64,000 bases of DNA from Amphritea pacifica (GTDB lineage: Bacteria > Pseudomonadota > Gammaproteobacteria > Pseudomonadales > Balneatricaceae): NCBI RefSeq assembly GCF_016924145.1, contig NZ_JAFFZO010000002.1, positions 124,001 through 188,000 of the forward strand. Reading direction: 5' to 3'. The position numbers were made by a program, and so were the translations under genes. Of this stretch, positions 51,701-57,777 are shown piece after piece (the stretch's first letter is position 1; each line of letters opens with the position of its first letter). Below the pieces are notes generated by a model that saw only the letters and a list, made by a program, of their open reading frames with translations, was not told the DNA's origin and did no database searches.

Positions 51701-53244
51701 ACCTGTCCGTTAGCGGAGATGCTGACTTTGCTGCAACTGTGGATACTGAGGTGCTTCGTATTGGCGGTAACGGGGCTTTTTATGGTGCAGTGAATGCACA
51801 GAGTCTGACCGTCAATGGTGAAACCGCTCTGGGAGGCGATATAACGACGGTTGCCGGGCAGTCCTATGACGGGGCAGTCAGCCTCATTGATAGCGTTAAC
51901 CTGGCCGGCTCAGCAATAACCTTTGGGCGCATAACTGGTAATCATAGTCTGACAATTCAGGGTGACGTTGAACTGACATCGGAGGTTAGTGCGAAAAGAT
52001 TATCGGTTTATGGTAATGCTGAGCTGTACGAAGATGTCGTCACGTCAGAAAACCAGCTGTTTAGTGGGGCGGTTGGTCTGAATAATGATATAACACTGTC
52101 AGGCAAAGATATCGCCATCGGAACCGTCGATGGAGGATATGCATTGACGGTTAATGGAAGTGGTTTCTCTACCGGAGATATTGGTTTAAATACGGCGCTG
52201 AATGAATTAAATATCGTTTCTGATGCAGGCTTTGCTTTGCAGAAAGTGACTGTCGACGGTGATCTGTCTCTGCAATCAAACGGTGATATAGCGGCTTACC
52301 AGACTTTAACCATTGCTGGAAATCTGCTGGCTGATACCGCGGGTGATGTGAACTTTGAAAACCCGCTTAATGACTTCAATACGGTAGAGGTCACTGCCAG
52401 AAATGCATCCCTCAGAGACAATAACAGTATTGTGCTTAATGCTGTAAACACCAGCGGAAACCTGACCGTTACAGCCGTTGATAATATCTCAGATAATGGC
52501 CATATCAGTGTCGATGGTCTGGGGGCTTTCCAGGCTAATGATACGATTGATCTGGGTAGCTGGGGAGCAAGTGAAGAAACCCGTTTTGGGAAGCTGGCCG
52601 TGTCTGGGCTGGATCAGAACAGAGCTCGGAAAGTGACCGTCATTGAAGAGGACAGTATGCATGTCTCGAAGGGGCAGGCAGATGATCTGACACTGATATC
52701 TGAGCTGGGCAGCATTACTACTGATACCGGCTTAACCCTCGACGTTGAACATAACCTTCACCTTGAAGTGAGAGCGGGAGAGAATATTGGCAGCGCTAAC
52801 AATCCCATCGATTTTACTTTCAGTGGCATCAATGGTGATTATTCAACTTCAACACTGAGCTTGCTGGGTGACAACGCATTTATTAGCACGCAGGCAAGCC
52901 TGTTATCCGTGCGACTGAATACCAGTGGTTCCTCAGTGCTGTTTCGTTCGGCACTGACGGACACTGTTTTGTCCTCCAGCATGATTGATTTTCTTAACTA
53001 TCTTTTTGGTGCAGATGAGGCCCTGTTTAACGAATTTGTTATTATTTTTGATGTAAAAAGTGATGGCATTATGCTGCCCGAAGATCAGAAAGATGACATT
53101 TTTGCCTATATAAAAGAGGGTGATCGTTCGGTTGGATATATTCGTCAGAGAGAAAAATTTAAACAACTCTTTGATCTCTGGCAAAAATACGATACTGTAT
53201 TTACATTAACCGTGCCACAGCGTGATATGATCGCTGCCGGTTAA
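39733..53244 (+). CDS. Giant TpsA filamentous haemagglutinin-like adhesin, 4503 residues
   Basis: An exported beta-helical exoprotein. Residues 1-33 form a signal peptide (cleavage near AHA-A) without the long extended region seen in many TpsA proteins. The TPS secretion domain (about 34-300) carries NQNGM at 117-121 in the place of the canonical NPNGI, then VFGPNSQVDVNSFVATTLDV and VALVAGQVDNQGVI. From about 490 to 4140 the protein is repetitive Ala/Asp/Val/Thr-rich sequence. The last 360 residues are unique, ending ...LTVPQRDMIAAG. I noticed no cysteine and no polymorphic toxin module. The gene is a single uninterrupted 13.5-kb frame with an AAAGGG ribosome binding site. It is probably a very long surface fibre for adhesion or biofilm formation. 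Confidence 0.9.
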   Translation: MEWKLKPLVQVIKAIGATSAGSFMFFSGAHAAVDNFNVSSGSGNIARPDAKTTVVTQNSKVMVATVSRLDLAGNELLQHNAQLSGSSVLYKIQDVKASDIQGRIEGNANLKLMVLQNQNGMVFGPNSQVDVNSFVATTLDVDDAAFQSGKLILDGGNSTGVIVNKGLIQAATGGSVALVAGQVDNQGVIIAEKGHVELASGRAVTIDFDGDGLLQLRIEEETTAGSGDAVANSGVIEAQGGEVLLTAKAARDVFTHVVNNTGVIRAGRVSNEGGVIRLVGEGGDTVNSGTLVATSVDGRGGDIDVLGDRVALTGNAVVDASGETGGGTIRIGGDFQGKNPDISNASDTFVGKDVDIKADATTDGDGGRVIVWADKNTSYQGKISARGKGENGVGGSSEVSGKEGLGFTGKVDLSAESGEKGQLLLDPEIIEIVADGDIAALNQIDSVTIQSMLSLADVTLQSSSDIAVNAEVKINSASSLTLDATDNIHINKAINNAGTGDLNFTVGSSAVSQIKLGADVTTLGDQSYNGNVVLADDAKLTSNSVSFNGALDGAHRLRLNGDVSFSSDVGASESLTSIVFNRATDLAVDIFAGTQTFLSDLTLLDDVTLTGNLNAQAISGANNLIVDGDASLNGAVSINSLDITGNSSITSDVQTLAGQRYGKDITLGGDVKLEGSTVTTDGINGAHDLVVFGDLLLAGGGNLNSLVVRGTTELQADVTTTQNQTYNDVVLASNSRLTADRVKFKGTVDGAHRLILDADVNITNDIGSTESLTRVVFNKKVNLEGNISAANQTFMDSLTLNEDVILTGEVTAESVTGPFDLTIDGISGNASFAGAVDVNDLNVSGDTIFASDVHAKTVTIGGRTGIGGAINAESLNITGDTDLGADVTTGLDQVYGGKVVLTNDSKLTANTVSFNDAVDGAHTLRLNADVNLTTDVGASASLKSIVFNRATNLAVDVFAGSQTFLSDLSLANDVTLTGDVNAQVVAGAGNLIIDGNAALNGNVSVNSLTVKGSSTVIGDVTTTLQQSYAKDLTLGSDVQLSGTSISTQGISGGHDLTVIGDLLLADTVSVNDLSATGTTELLADVTTTRDQTYYGDVLLTGDARLTANNVNFGGGVNGAHRLILDAYANINNNIGATEALTSIVFKKTADLAVDIFAGTQTFLSDLNLYDDVTLAGNLNAQTITGGKKLIVDGNSSLNGPVSLNSLDVRGSSTINSDVTTLGNQSYAKEITLGGDVSLSGTNVTTHGISGDYDLAIHGDVVFGDAVSIHNLIVFGKAELQADIMTVLDQNYEGDVALASNSRLIANRVGFNGAVDGTHRLILDAETGLNSNIGATESLTKIVFNKAVNLRGNISAGVQTFNDSLTLADDVTLNGNVSAQMINGPFALTVSGDADLSNLVDISSLDIQGNSNLSNDVLTAGAQNYGGTLLLGNDVVLRGASVTTHGVSGVHNFIIDGTAVIDGAIDTQSLYVNGSASLGADVTTINDQTYRDAVTLTGDAVLTASSLNFNNSIDGAHRLELDAPVINLAREIGATQSLREIVFDQAIALGVDINADTQTFNDTLGLMDNIRLNGSVTAQTVNGPFALTVTGDADLNDLVDISSLDIQGNSKLLADVNTSGTQNYGGTLLLGNDVVLRGASVTTHGVNGAYNFTVDGAAVIDGAIGTQSLYVTGPASLGADVTTIADQIYMGAVTLTGDTLLTGAGLIFSDTIDGTHRLELDASAVNLTGNIGATQSLGEIVFDQAITLGGDIDAGTQTFMDSLTLSDNVSLKGNVTAQMINGPFALAVSGDADLNNVVDISSLDIQGNSNLSNDVLTTGAQSYGGTLLLGNDVVLRGASVTTHGVSGVHNFIIDGTAVIDGAIDTQSLYVNGSASLGADVTTINDQTYRDAVTLTGDAVLTASSLNFNNSIDGAHRLELDAPVINLAREIGATQSLREIVFDQAIALGVDINADIQTFNDTLGLMDNIRLNGSVTAQTVNGPFALTVTGNADLNNLVDISSLDIQGNSKLFADVNTSGTQNYGGTLLLGNDVVLRGASVTTHGVSGAYNFTVDGAAVIDGATDTRSLYVTGPASLGADVTTIADQAYMGAVTLTGDTVLKGAIVNFDNTIDGAYRLELDALAVNLTGDIGTTQSLREIVFDQGTTLGVDINADTQTFMDSLVLTDNVTLGGNVTAQMINGPFSLTVDGNADLNNVVSTDSLSITGSTDLGGDISTVAGQLYGGPVSLSGDVRLTGSTVDFVSTVDGNHRLFLDAQVSQGDRIGGNQQLHEIVFAKAVDLTADISADVQTYLNHLSLSQDVLLTGEVTTQSVSGLHNLVIHGNANLDGDVTIDDLSVSGHTRLGSLVDAGGITIGGDAIFVDTVIADSLVVDGASDLAADITTTGAQTYNGGLRFSKAITLTGSDIDANGMTGAHNLAVSGNTVQHGTVSVKDLSISGNADFASTVDAGVITIGGNTAITDTVTADSLAIVGETQLGADVSTVASQTYGGAVTLTQDAVLSATTINFDSTVDGNHRLVLDAVVNMSADVGRGQQLSEVVFTRATELAGNLYAGVQTYMSDLTLHQDAVLNGDITAQSVIGPHNLMVNGDAKLQGVVSVNDLTVSGDGSFAASVDAGVMSIGGNALIEGTVTADSLTVGGSSNLAADIQTTGAQRYEGAVTLGDDITLTGSSITANGVAGSHNLTLNGDTNLQGAVDVNNLSVNGSAAFGSTLIADIISITGNTAASDTVTAGSLVVGGDAILAGDITTTGSQSYAGVVTLDNDLTLSGTTITAGGMTGTRDLTIDGDAAMQGAVFVHDLLVSGDADFGATVDAGAISIGGNTSISDAVSAETLIVSGTSDLAAAITTTGTQVYNGAVALSDTVILKATTVTASDVNGAQDLTITGDANLNGVVSVNDLSVTGNAAFASTVNARDINIGGNSVIEDTVSAESLVIQGTTDLGGDITTVAGQVFGGAVTLSNDSNLSATTIDFNSTVDGNHRLVLDAVVNLAGDMGADDALSEVVFNKATDLAVDIYAGVQTYMNGLSLSRNVTLTGDVSAQSVTGPHHLVVSGDADLNGAVSVSDLSIGGAANFASTVQARDVRIAGNTTIHDLVSADTLAIHGTTDLGADIATVGSQSYTGEVTLSKAVRLSGTKVSANQVSGPYNLTVAADADLQGVVSVNDLTVDGDATIGAAVNAQDIYLGGNTIIEDRINATRLEVVGTTDLGADISTTATQDYQGAITLNQAVTLTGSAVTTQAISGAHHFNVIGDVDVQDAVSVKDLSVTGDTAFASTVNAGDIVIGGNSVIGDVVKADSLSILGNTDLGADVTTVNAQHYTGNVRLTDDATLSATTVSFDGTVDGNHRLVLDAEVSLAGDMGAGEALSEVVFNRATDLAVDIYAGVQTYMNGLSLSRNVTLTGNVSAQSVTGPHHLLVSGDADLNGAVSVSDLSIGGAANFASTVQARDVRIAGNTTIHDLVTADTLAINGTTDLGADITTVGSQNYTGEVTLSKAVRLSGTKVSANQISGPYNLTVAADADLQGVVSVNDLTVNGDTTIGAAVNALDIYLGGNTIIADRINATRLEVVGTTDLGADISTTATQNYQSAVTLNQAVTLTGSAVTTQAVVGGHHFNVVGDADVKGVVSVKDLSVTGDAAFASTVNAGDIVIGGNSVIGDVVNAESLSIFGNTDLGADVTTVNGQHYTGNVRLTDDATLSATTVNFDGTVDGNHRLVLDAVVSLAGDMGAGETLSEVVFNKATDLAVDIYAGVQTYMSDLTLNGDARLTGDVSAQSVQGENDLTIDGTALLSGAVTINDLTISGDADLASTVDAGAITIAGNAVINDKVSADSLEISGTSDIAADIATAGLQRYTGTVTLKDDVNLSASLVNANRITGGRNLSISGDANLNGTVEVNNLSVSGDAALASSVDAAVISILGSASMEDRVIAESLYVAGASDLAGDVTTTGAQLYAGPVKLMDDLMLSGSSVSINGVSGVQDLAIDGNAELTGVVSVNDLSVSGDADFAATVDTEVLRIGGNGAFYGAVNAQSLTVNGETALGGDITTVAGQSYDGAVSLIDSVNLAGSAITFGRITGNHSLTIQGDVELTSEVSAKRLSVYGNAELYEDVVTSENQLFSGAVGLNNDITLSGKDIAIGTVDGGYALTVNGSGFSTGDIGLNTALNELNIVSDAGFALQKVTVDGDLSLQSNGDIAAYQTLTIAGNLLADTAGDVNFENPLNDFNTVEVTARNASLRDNNSIVLNAVNTSGNLTVTAVDNISDNGHISVDGLGAFQANDTIDLGSWGASEETRFGKLAVSGLDQNRARKVTVIEEDSMHVSKGQADDLTLISELGSITTDTGLTLDVEHNLHLEVRAGENIGSANNPIDFTFSGINGDYSTSTLSLLGDNAFISTQASLLSVRLNTSGSSVLFRSALTDTVLSSSMIDFLNYLFGADEALFNEFVIIFDVKSDGIMLPEDQKDDIFAYIKEGDRSVGYIRQREKFKQLFDLWQKYDTVFTLTVPQRDMIAAG
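41285..46363 (+). repeat. Nine units of about 597 bp (199 aa) inside tpsA
   Basis: The motif encoding ADVTT-x5-Q-x-Y recurs with alternating spacing of about 400 and 195 bp. Unit starts are near 41285, 41881, 42386, 42981, 43576, 44170, 44768, 45364 and 45962; spacings are 594-598 bp except one shortened unit of 505. Each unit carries DGAHRLxLDA and an IVF-x5-L segment. Spacings are near multiples of 99 bp (33 residues), which suggests two beta-helix rungs of 16-17 residues as the building block (inference). Confidence 0.85.
48552..51838 (+). repeat. Three 1095-bp (365 aa) supermodules inside tpsA
   Basis: The start of the ADITT-type motif recurs at about 48552, 49648 and 50743, each followed by sub-spacings of about 500, 295 and 299 bp. 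The landmark GATCTTGCTGTGGAT occurs at 48751, 49846 and 50941, exactly 1095 bp apart. The first two copies are nearly identical over long stretches; the third diverges after about 50980. Confidence 0.88.
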
Positions 53245-53286
53245 TGATCGGCCCAGGGACTGGCAACTACTTAAAAGGATTTTGAC

Positions 53287-54009
53287 ATGCTTCCGATGTT
53301 TTATAATCAGCTAACCGCAGTTAGCACCGCAGCACATACCGACCTGAACATAGAGATCACCGATTACCGGTTTGCCGGGTCGGCCAACATTATTCCTGTC
53401 GGGGTTTCTGAGTTTGGTCAACTGCTATTCCATTACCCCATCGTATTTATAAAAGCAGATTCAGGGTATACCCCTGTTGCTGTGGTTGGCACCGAAGCCG
53501 GACACAACCAATTTGTGAATGATGCGGGCGAGTGGCTGGCATCTTATCTGCCGGCCTATGTGCGCCGTTACCCTTTCACGGTTGCTTCAGTATCAGAACA
53601 AAGCCAGAACCTGACAGTTTGCATTGATGAAACCTATCCGGGATGTAATCGTGAAGGGCGTGGCAACGCTCTGTTCAATGAAGATAAAAGTCAGTCGGGC
53701 TATTTACAGACGATCAGCCAGTTCCTGCAACAGTTCGAACTGGACTTCAGACGTAACCGGATTTTTACTGAGAAACTGGTCGAGCTTGACCTCCTTGAAT
53801 CAACCGAAGCGACCTTCACCTCACAGGGCGAAGAGAAGGGACGTAAACTGGATGGCTTCTTTGTGGTCAACCGGGAGCGGTTGAAGCAGCTGGATCCCTC
53901 TGCACTGCAGGAACTGAATAAAACAGGTGCACTGGAACTCATCTATCTGCATCTTGCGTCGCTGTCCTGTTTCTCTAATCTGTTTAACTCAAGCCTGTCA
54001 GATCGCTGA
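53287..54009 (+). CDS. SapC family protein
   Basis: A 240-residue protein matching the SapC family: LPMFYNQLTAVS at the start, DYRFAGSANIIPVGVSEFGQL, HYPIVF, WLASYLPAYVRRYPF, LCID-like VCIDE and LFNEDKSQSGYLQ. There is no signal peptide, so it is probably cytoplasmic. The family is named after a gene of the Campylobacter fetus S-layer locus, and its function is not established. It sits 42 bp after the giant adhesin gene with a good AAAAGGA site and 13 bp before tssA, so it is cotranscribed with both. A role in biogenesis or regulation of the adhesin is possible but not shown. Confidence 0.78.
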   Translation: MLPMFYNQLTAVSTAAHTDLNIEITDYRFAGSANIIPVGVSEFGQLLFHYPIVFIKADSGYTPVAVVGTEAGHNQFVNDAGEWLASYLPAYVRRYPFTVASVSEQSQNLTVCIDETYPGCNREGRGNALFNEDKSQSGYLQTISQFLQQFELDFRRNRIFTEKLVELDLLESTEATFTSQGEEKGRKLDGFFVVNRERLKQLDPSALQELNKTGALELIYLHLASLSCFSNLFNSSLSDR

Positions 54010-54022
54010 GTCCGGGGCGGTT

Positions 54023-55675
54023 ATGGGGATTATGGAGCAAGACTGGGCAGAAAAGCTCGCCGCTACGCCAATCAGTGCGTCGCAGCCTACCGGACAGGAT
54101 ATCCAGCATGAGGATATCTACTCTGAGCTGGACGATGAGATAAAGAAAGGCGAGGGGATCGATATTCAACCTATCGACTGGACCCGCGTACAGGTGCTTG
54201 CAGAGACTATTCTGCGGGAGCATTCAAAAGACCTTCGGGTTGCCAGTCGCCTCAGTGTTGCGCTCTATTTCAGAAACGGGTTTGCCGGACTGGTGAATGG
54301 TCTGGCATTACTCGCCTCAATGCTTGAGGCAGACTACTGGGATAGTATTTTTCCAACCCGGCGAAAAAAGCCAAATAAGTTGCGGGCCGCTGCGTTTGAA
54401 TGGTTGGTAAAAAAACTGGAACGCCCATTCAGTGAACTGCAGATAGACGCAGAGAGTGCCAGAGATGTGGTGCTTTGTGTTGAGCAGTTTAAGCGTCTTG
54501 AACTGGCTATTAATCAGCGTTTAGCCGATGACTCGCCATTTCTGTTTGAATTTAAAAATCAGCTGAACCGGTTCAGCCAGGATGCGGAGTACATTCTGGC
54601 TGAACAGGAGACAAAACAGCTTGCCGATTTGAATGACCCGATTGCCGTTGAATCTGAAGCTGATCCAGTTGCAGTGAAACCCCGGGAGGTTAAAGAGCCT
54701 CCTGCCGCAGAGCCGGTATCTCAGAGCAAATCGCCACCGGCTGAGCCGATTAGAGCCCAGTCACAGTCTGTTGCCTCGACTGCAGATATTGAAAAAGCGC
54801 TGACAACCAATAACCGGACGGTCGATAAAATATGTCAGCTGTTGCGAGAGCAGCGGATTACCGATCCCTATCCTTATCACCTGCTTCGCACCAGCACCTG
54901 GATGATTCTGGAAAAGCTTCCCGCCACTGGGGTTCTGCCAAAAATTCCGTCTGAAAGCCGGATTCAGGAGTTGCAAGGGCTTGAGCAGGCGGGTAACTGG
55001 CAGGCCCTGATTCAGGAGTGTGAGAAAAGTTATGCTGGCGGTGCAATTTTCTGGCTGGGTCTGCATCGTATGGTTTATCGGGCTTTACAGGAACTGGGCG
55101 CACCAGATGCTGCTGCAGCGGTTGCACATAATGTCAGTCATCTGCTGGCCCGGTTTCCTGAGTTCAGTATGAATAAGTTTGCTAACGGCGAAGGGTTCAT
55201 CGATCCGTTGACTCAGTCGTGGATCGAAACTGAGTTGCACTCCTCTGCTAATAACGAGGTGTCAGACACGGCCGAAGGTGCGGCGCCTGAATGGGTTATT
55301 GCTTATGACGATGCCAAGAAGGATGCCTTAAAGGGGCAGTTTGATGTGGGGTTAAAGCGCTTAAGTGACGGTGCAGCCCAGGCCCGTGGTGAACGCCAGC
55401 GCTGTTTCTGGCAACTGCAACAGGCCCGGCTCTGCTTTGATGCAGGCCACCTTGAGGTGGCTATGTCGCAACTGAAGATGTTGCATCAGATGCTGCAGGG
55501 GAGAGGCCTGGAAAGGTGGGAGCCGGAGCTCTACCTGAATGTAATTAAACTACTGCTGAGTGGCCACAGTCAGACACAAACAAAACAGAAATACACCAAG
55601 GAACAGCAGGACGAAGTGGATCAGCTGAGAATGGCGTTATGCCTGATGGATCCACTGAGTGCGCTGGCACTATAA
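54023..55675 (+). CDS. tssA: Type VI secretion protein TssA (ImpA_N, VasJ-like)
   Basis: I start it at ATG 54023 (MGIMEQDWAEKL), since the frame upstream overlaps the sapC end. The 550-residue protein has the ImpA_N domain (about 30-160, with LRVASRLSVALYFRNGFAGL and DYWDSIFPTRRKKPNKLRAAAFEWL), a Pro/Ser-rich linker (about 225-260), and a VasJ-type C-terminal region beginning at NRTVDKICQLLREQRITDPYPYHLLRTSTWMI. TssA caps the growing sheath-tube and coordinates baseplate and sheath assembly. It is the first gene of the contiguous tss run. Confidence 0.9.
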   Translation: MGIMEQDWAEKLAATPISASQPTGQDIQHEDIYSELDDEIKKGEGIDIQPIDWTRVQVLAETILREHSKDLRVASRLSVALYFRNGFAGLVNGLALLASMLEADYWDSIFPTRRKKPNKLRAAAFEWLVKKLERPFSELQIDAESARDVVLCVEQFKRLELAINQRLADDSPFLFEFKNQLNRFSQDAEYILAEQETKQLADLNDPIAVESEADPVAVKPREVKEPPAAEPVSQSKSPPAEPIRAQSQSVASTADIEKALTTNNRTVDKICQLLREQRITDPYPYHLLRTSTWMILEKLPATGVLPKIPSESRIQELQGLEQAGNWQALIQECEKSYAGGAIFWLGLHRMVYRALQELGAPDAAAAVAHNVSHLLARFPEFSMNKFANGEGFIDPLTQSWIETELHSSANNEVSDTAEGAAPEWVIAYDDAKKDALKGQFDVGLKRLSDGAAQARGERQRCFWQLQQARLCFDAGHLEVAMSQLKMLHQMLQGRGLERWEPELYLNVIKLLLSGHSQTQTKQKYTKEQQDEVDQLRMALCLMDPLSALAL

Positions 55676-55699
55676 CTTATATAAGAGGGATGAGTACTC

Positions 55700-56188
55700 A
55701 TGGCTAAAGATGGATCAGTGGCACCGAAGGAGCGGATCAATATCGTCTACAAAGCGGCAACGGGCGATGGTAAGGAAGAGATTGAACTGCCCAATAAGAT
55801 TGTCATGCTGGGTGATTATACGCTGCGTGAAGAGGAAGAAGATCTGCAGGATCGGGAACTCATTGATATCAGCAAGGATAATTTCTCTGATGTAATGGCC
55901 AGTCAGCGTCTGAGTGTGCAGATGACGGTGCCAAATAAGTTATCAGGTGAGGAGGATGCTGAGATTTCAGCCAATCTGTCTTTCAATAATCTGCGGGATT
56001 TCGAACCAGAGTCTGTGGTTAAACAGGTGCCGGAACTGGCAAAGCTTCTTGAGCTGCGTGAGGCTTTATCCTTTCTTAAAGGGCCGTTGGGCAATGTACC
56101 TGCATTTCGCAAACAGATCGAAGAGCTGTTGGGAGATGATGACTCCCGCAGGAAACTGATGGCTGAACTGGGCATCGATGAAGAGTAA
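55700..56188 (+). CDS. tssB: Type VI secretion small sheath protein TssB/VipA
   Basis: A 162-residue TssB with the N-terminal KERINIVYKAATGDGKEEIELP, LGDYTLREEEEDLQDRELIDI, the conserved ANLSFNNLRDFEPESVV and the C-terminal LKGPLGNVPAFRKQIEELL. It pairs with TssC to build the contractile sheath. It lies 24 bp after tssA and 48 bp before tssC. Confidence 0.97.
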   Translation: MAKDGSVAPKERINIVYKAATGDGKEEIELPNKIVMLGDYTLREEEEDLQDRELIDISKDNFSDVMASQRLSVQMTVPNKLSGEEDAEISANLSFNNLRDFEPESVVKQVPELAKLLELREALSFLKGPLGNVPAFRKQIEELLGDDDSRRKLMAELGIDEE

Positions 56189-56236
56189 TCGCGTCACTGA
56201 ATCAACACGGTGACCCATGAAGTAAGGGATTGAATT

Positions 56237-57721
56237 ATGTCAGAACAGGAACAGATAGCCGGCCAGGCTGCGGTCGAGTTAACCAGTGAAGGCTCTCTGC
56301 TTGATCAGATCATGCAGCAGACCAATATGAAAACCGGAGATGAAGCTTATGATGTTGCCTCTAAAGGGGTGCAGGCGTTCATAGCCGAGATTTTGAAGTC
56401 CGGAGAGAAGAGTGATCGCATCCGTAAACAGCTGGTTGATGAGATGATTGCCTCTATTGATGAGAAGCTGAGTCTGCAAGTGGATGAGATTCTCCATAAT
56501 GATTCGTTTCAGAAGCTCGAGTCAGCCTGGCGCGGCCTTAAATTTGTTGTTGACCGCACAGACTTCCGTGAAAACAACCGTATACAGCTACTGAATGTAT
56601 CCAAAGATGATCTGGCGATGGATTTTGAAGATGCGTCAGATATCACTGAAACCGGTCTTTACAAGAAGGTTTACACTGCGGAGTTTGGGCAGCACGGCGG
56701 TCAGCCGGTCAGTGCCATGATTGCAAACTATGAGTTTGATCACAGTGCGCCGGATATCAGTTTATTGCAGAGCGTTGCCAGTGTCGCGACTATGTCTCAT
56801 GCACCGTTTATTGCCGCTGCAGCACCTCAGTTTTTTGGTGTGGATGATATTCAGAAGCTGCCCAACCTGAATGATATCGCCTCAATTTTTGAAGGTCCGC
56901 AGTACGCTAAATGGCGCTCGTTCCGTGAAAGTGAGGATGCCCGTAGTGTTGGTCTGACGATGCCCCGTTTCCTGCTACGCCTGCCCTATGACGAGTGTGA
57001 CAACCCGGTAAAAGCTTTTAAATACAATGAAAGCATCTCCGGTGATCATAAAAATTATCTTTGGGGTAACACCTCATTCTCGTTCGCGACACGGCTTACC
57101 GAGAGCTTTGCAAAATATCGCTGGTGTCCCAATATTATCGGGCCGCAAAGTGGGGGGGCCGTGGATGATCTGCCATTACACCATTACGAGGCAATGGGAC
57201 AGATTGAAACCAAGATTCCGACCGAAGTACTGGTTTCCGACCGTCGCGAATTCGAGCTCGCCGAAGCGGGCTTTATCCCTCTGACGTTCCGTAAAGGCAG
57301 TGATAATGCGGCATTCTTCTCGGCTAACTCGGTACAGAAACCTAAATTCTTTGGTGTCAGCAAAGAGGGTAAGCAGGCAGAGATGAACTATAAGCTCAGC
57401 ACTCAGTTGCCTTATATGTTTATCGTTAACCGTCTGGCTCACTACATAAAGGTCTTGCAGCGGGAAAATATTGGCAGCTGGAAAGAGCGTAATGATCTGG
57501 AAGAGGAACTGAATGTCTGGATCCGCCAGTTTGTTGCCAATCAGGATGGTGCCAGTGCTGACGTTCGCAGCAAGCGGCCTCTGCGTGAAGCCTCAATCCA
57601 GGTATCCGATGTAGAAGGCGAGCCAGGATTCTACAAAGTATCTCTCCATGTTCGTCCTCATTTCAAGTATATGGGTGCTGATTTTACGCTGTCCCTGGTG
57701 GGTAAGCTGGATAAATCCTGA
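56237..57721 (+). CDS. tssC: Type VI secretion large sheath protein TssC/VipB
   Basis: A 494-residue TssC at the usual family length. The segments LESAWRGLKFVVDRT, ISLLQSVASVATMSHAPFIAAAAP, WRSFRESEDARSVGLTMPRFLLRLPY and FAKYRWCPNIIGPQSGG are characteristic. With TssB it forms the sheath whose contraction drives the Hcp tube outward; TssH recycles it. It is followed by a 9-bp hairpin before tssE. Confidence 0.98.
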   Translation: MSEQEQIAGQAAVELTSEGSLLDQIMQQTNMKTGDEAYDVASKGVQAFIAEILKSGEKSDRIRKQLVDEMIASIDEKLSLQVDEILHNDSFQKLESAWRGLKFVVDRTDFRENNRIQLLNVSKDDLAMDFEDASDITETGLYKKVYTAEFGQHGGQPVSAMIANYEFDHSAPDISLLQSVASVATMSHAPFIAAAAPQFFGVDDIQKLPNLNDIASIFEGPQYAKWRSFRESEDARSVGLTMPRFLLRLPYDECDNPVKAFKYNESISGDHKNYLWGNTSFSFATRLTESFAKYRWCPNIIGPQSGGAVDDLPLHHYEAMGQIETKIPTEVLVSDRREFELAEAGFIPLTFRKGSDNAAFFSANSVQKPKFFGVSKEGKQAEMNYKLSTQLPYMFIVNRLAHYIKVLQRENIGSWKERNDLEEELNVWIRQFVANQDGASADVRSKRPLREASIQVSDVEGEPGFYKVSLHVRPHFKYMGADFTLSLVGKLDKS

Positions 57722-57743
57722 TCGATTAATGATGCTTGAAAGA

Positions 57744-57765
57744 ACCGCTCTCGTCAGAGAGCGGT
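57744..57765 (+). promoter_or_regulatory. Perfect hairpin between tssC and tssE, abutting the tssE ribosome binding site
   Basis: ACCGCTCTC-gtca-GAGAGCGGT forms a 9-bp stem with a 4-nt loop. It lies 23 bp after the tssC stop and directly before AAGGA (57766-57770). There is no U-tract, so it is not a simple terminator. It may stabilise the tssBC mRNA or tune tssE translation. Confidence 0.55.
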
Positions 57766-57777
57766 AAGGATACAGGT

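Noticed and set aside
52155-54009. Contact-dependent inhibition toxin and immunity pair at the end of tpsA
   Set aside because: There is no VENN-type boundary or toxin motif, and the following gene is a SapC-family member of 240 residues, not a small immunity protein.
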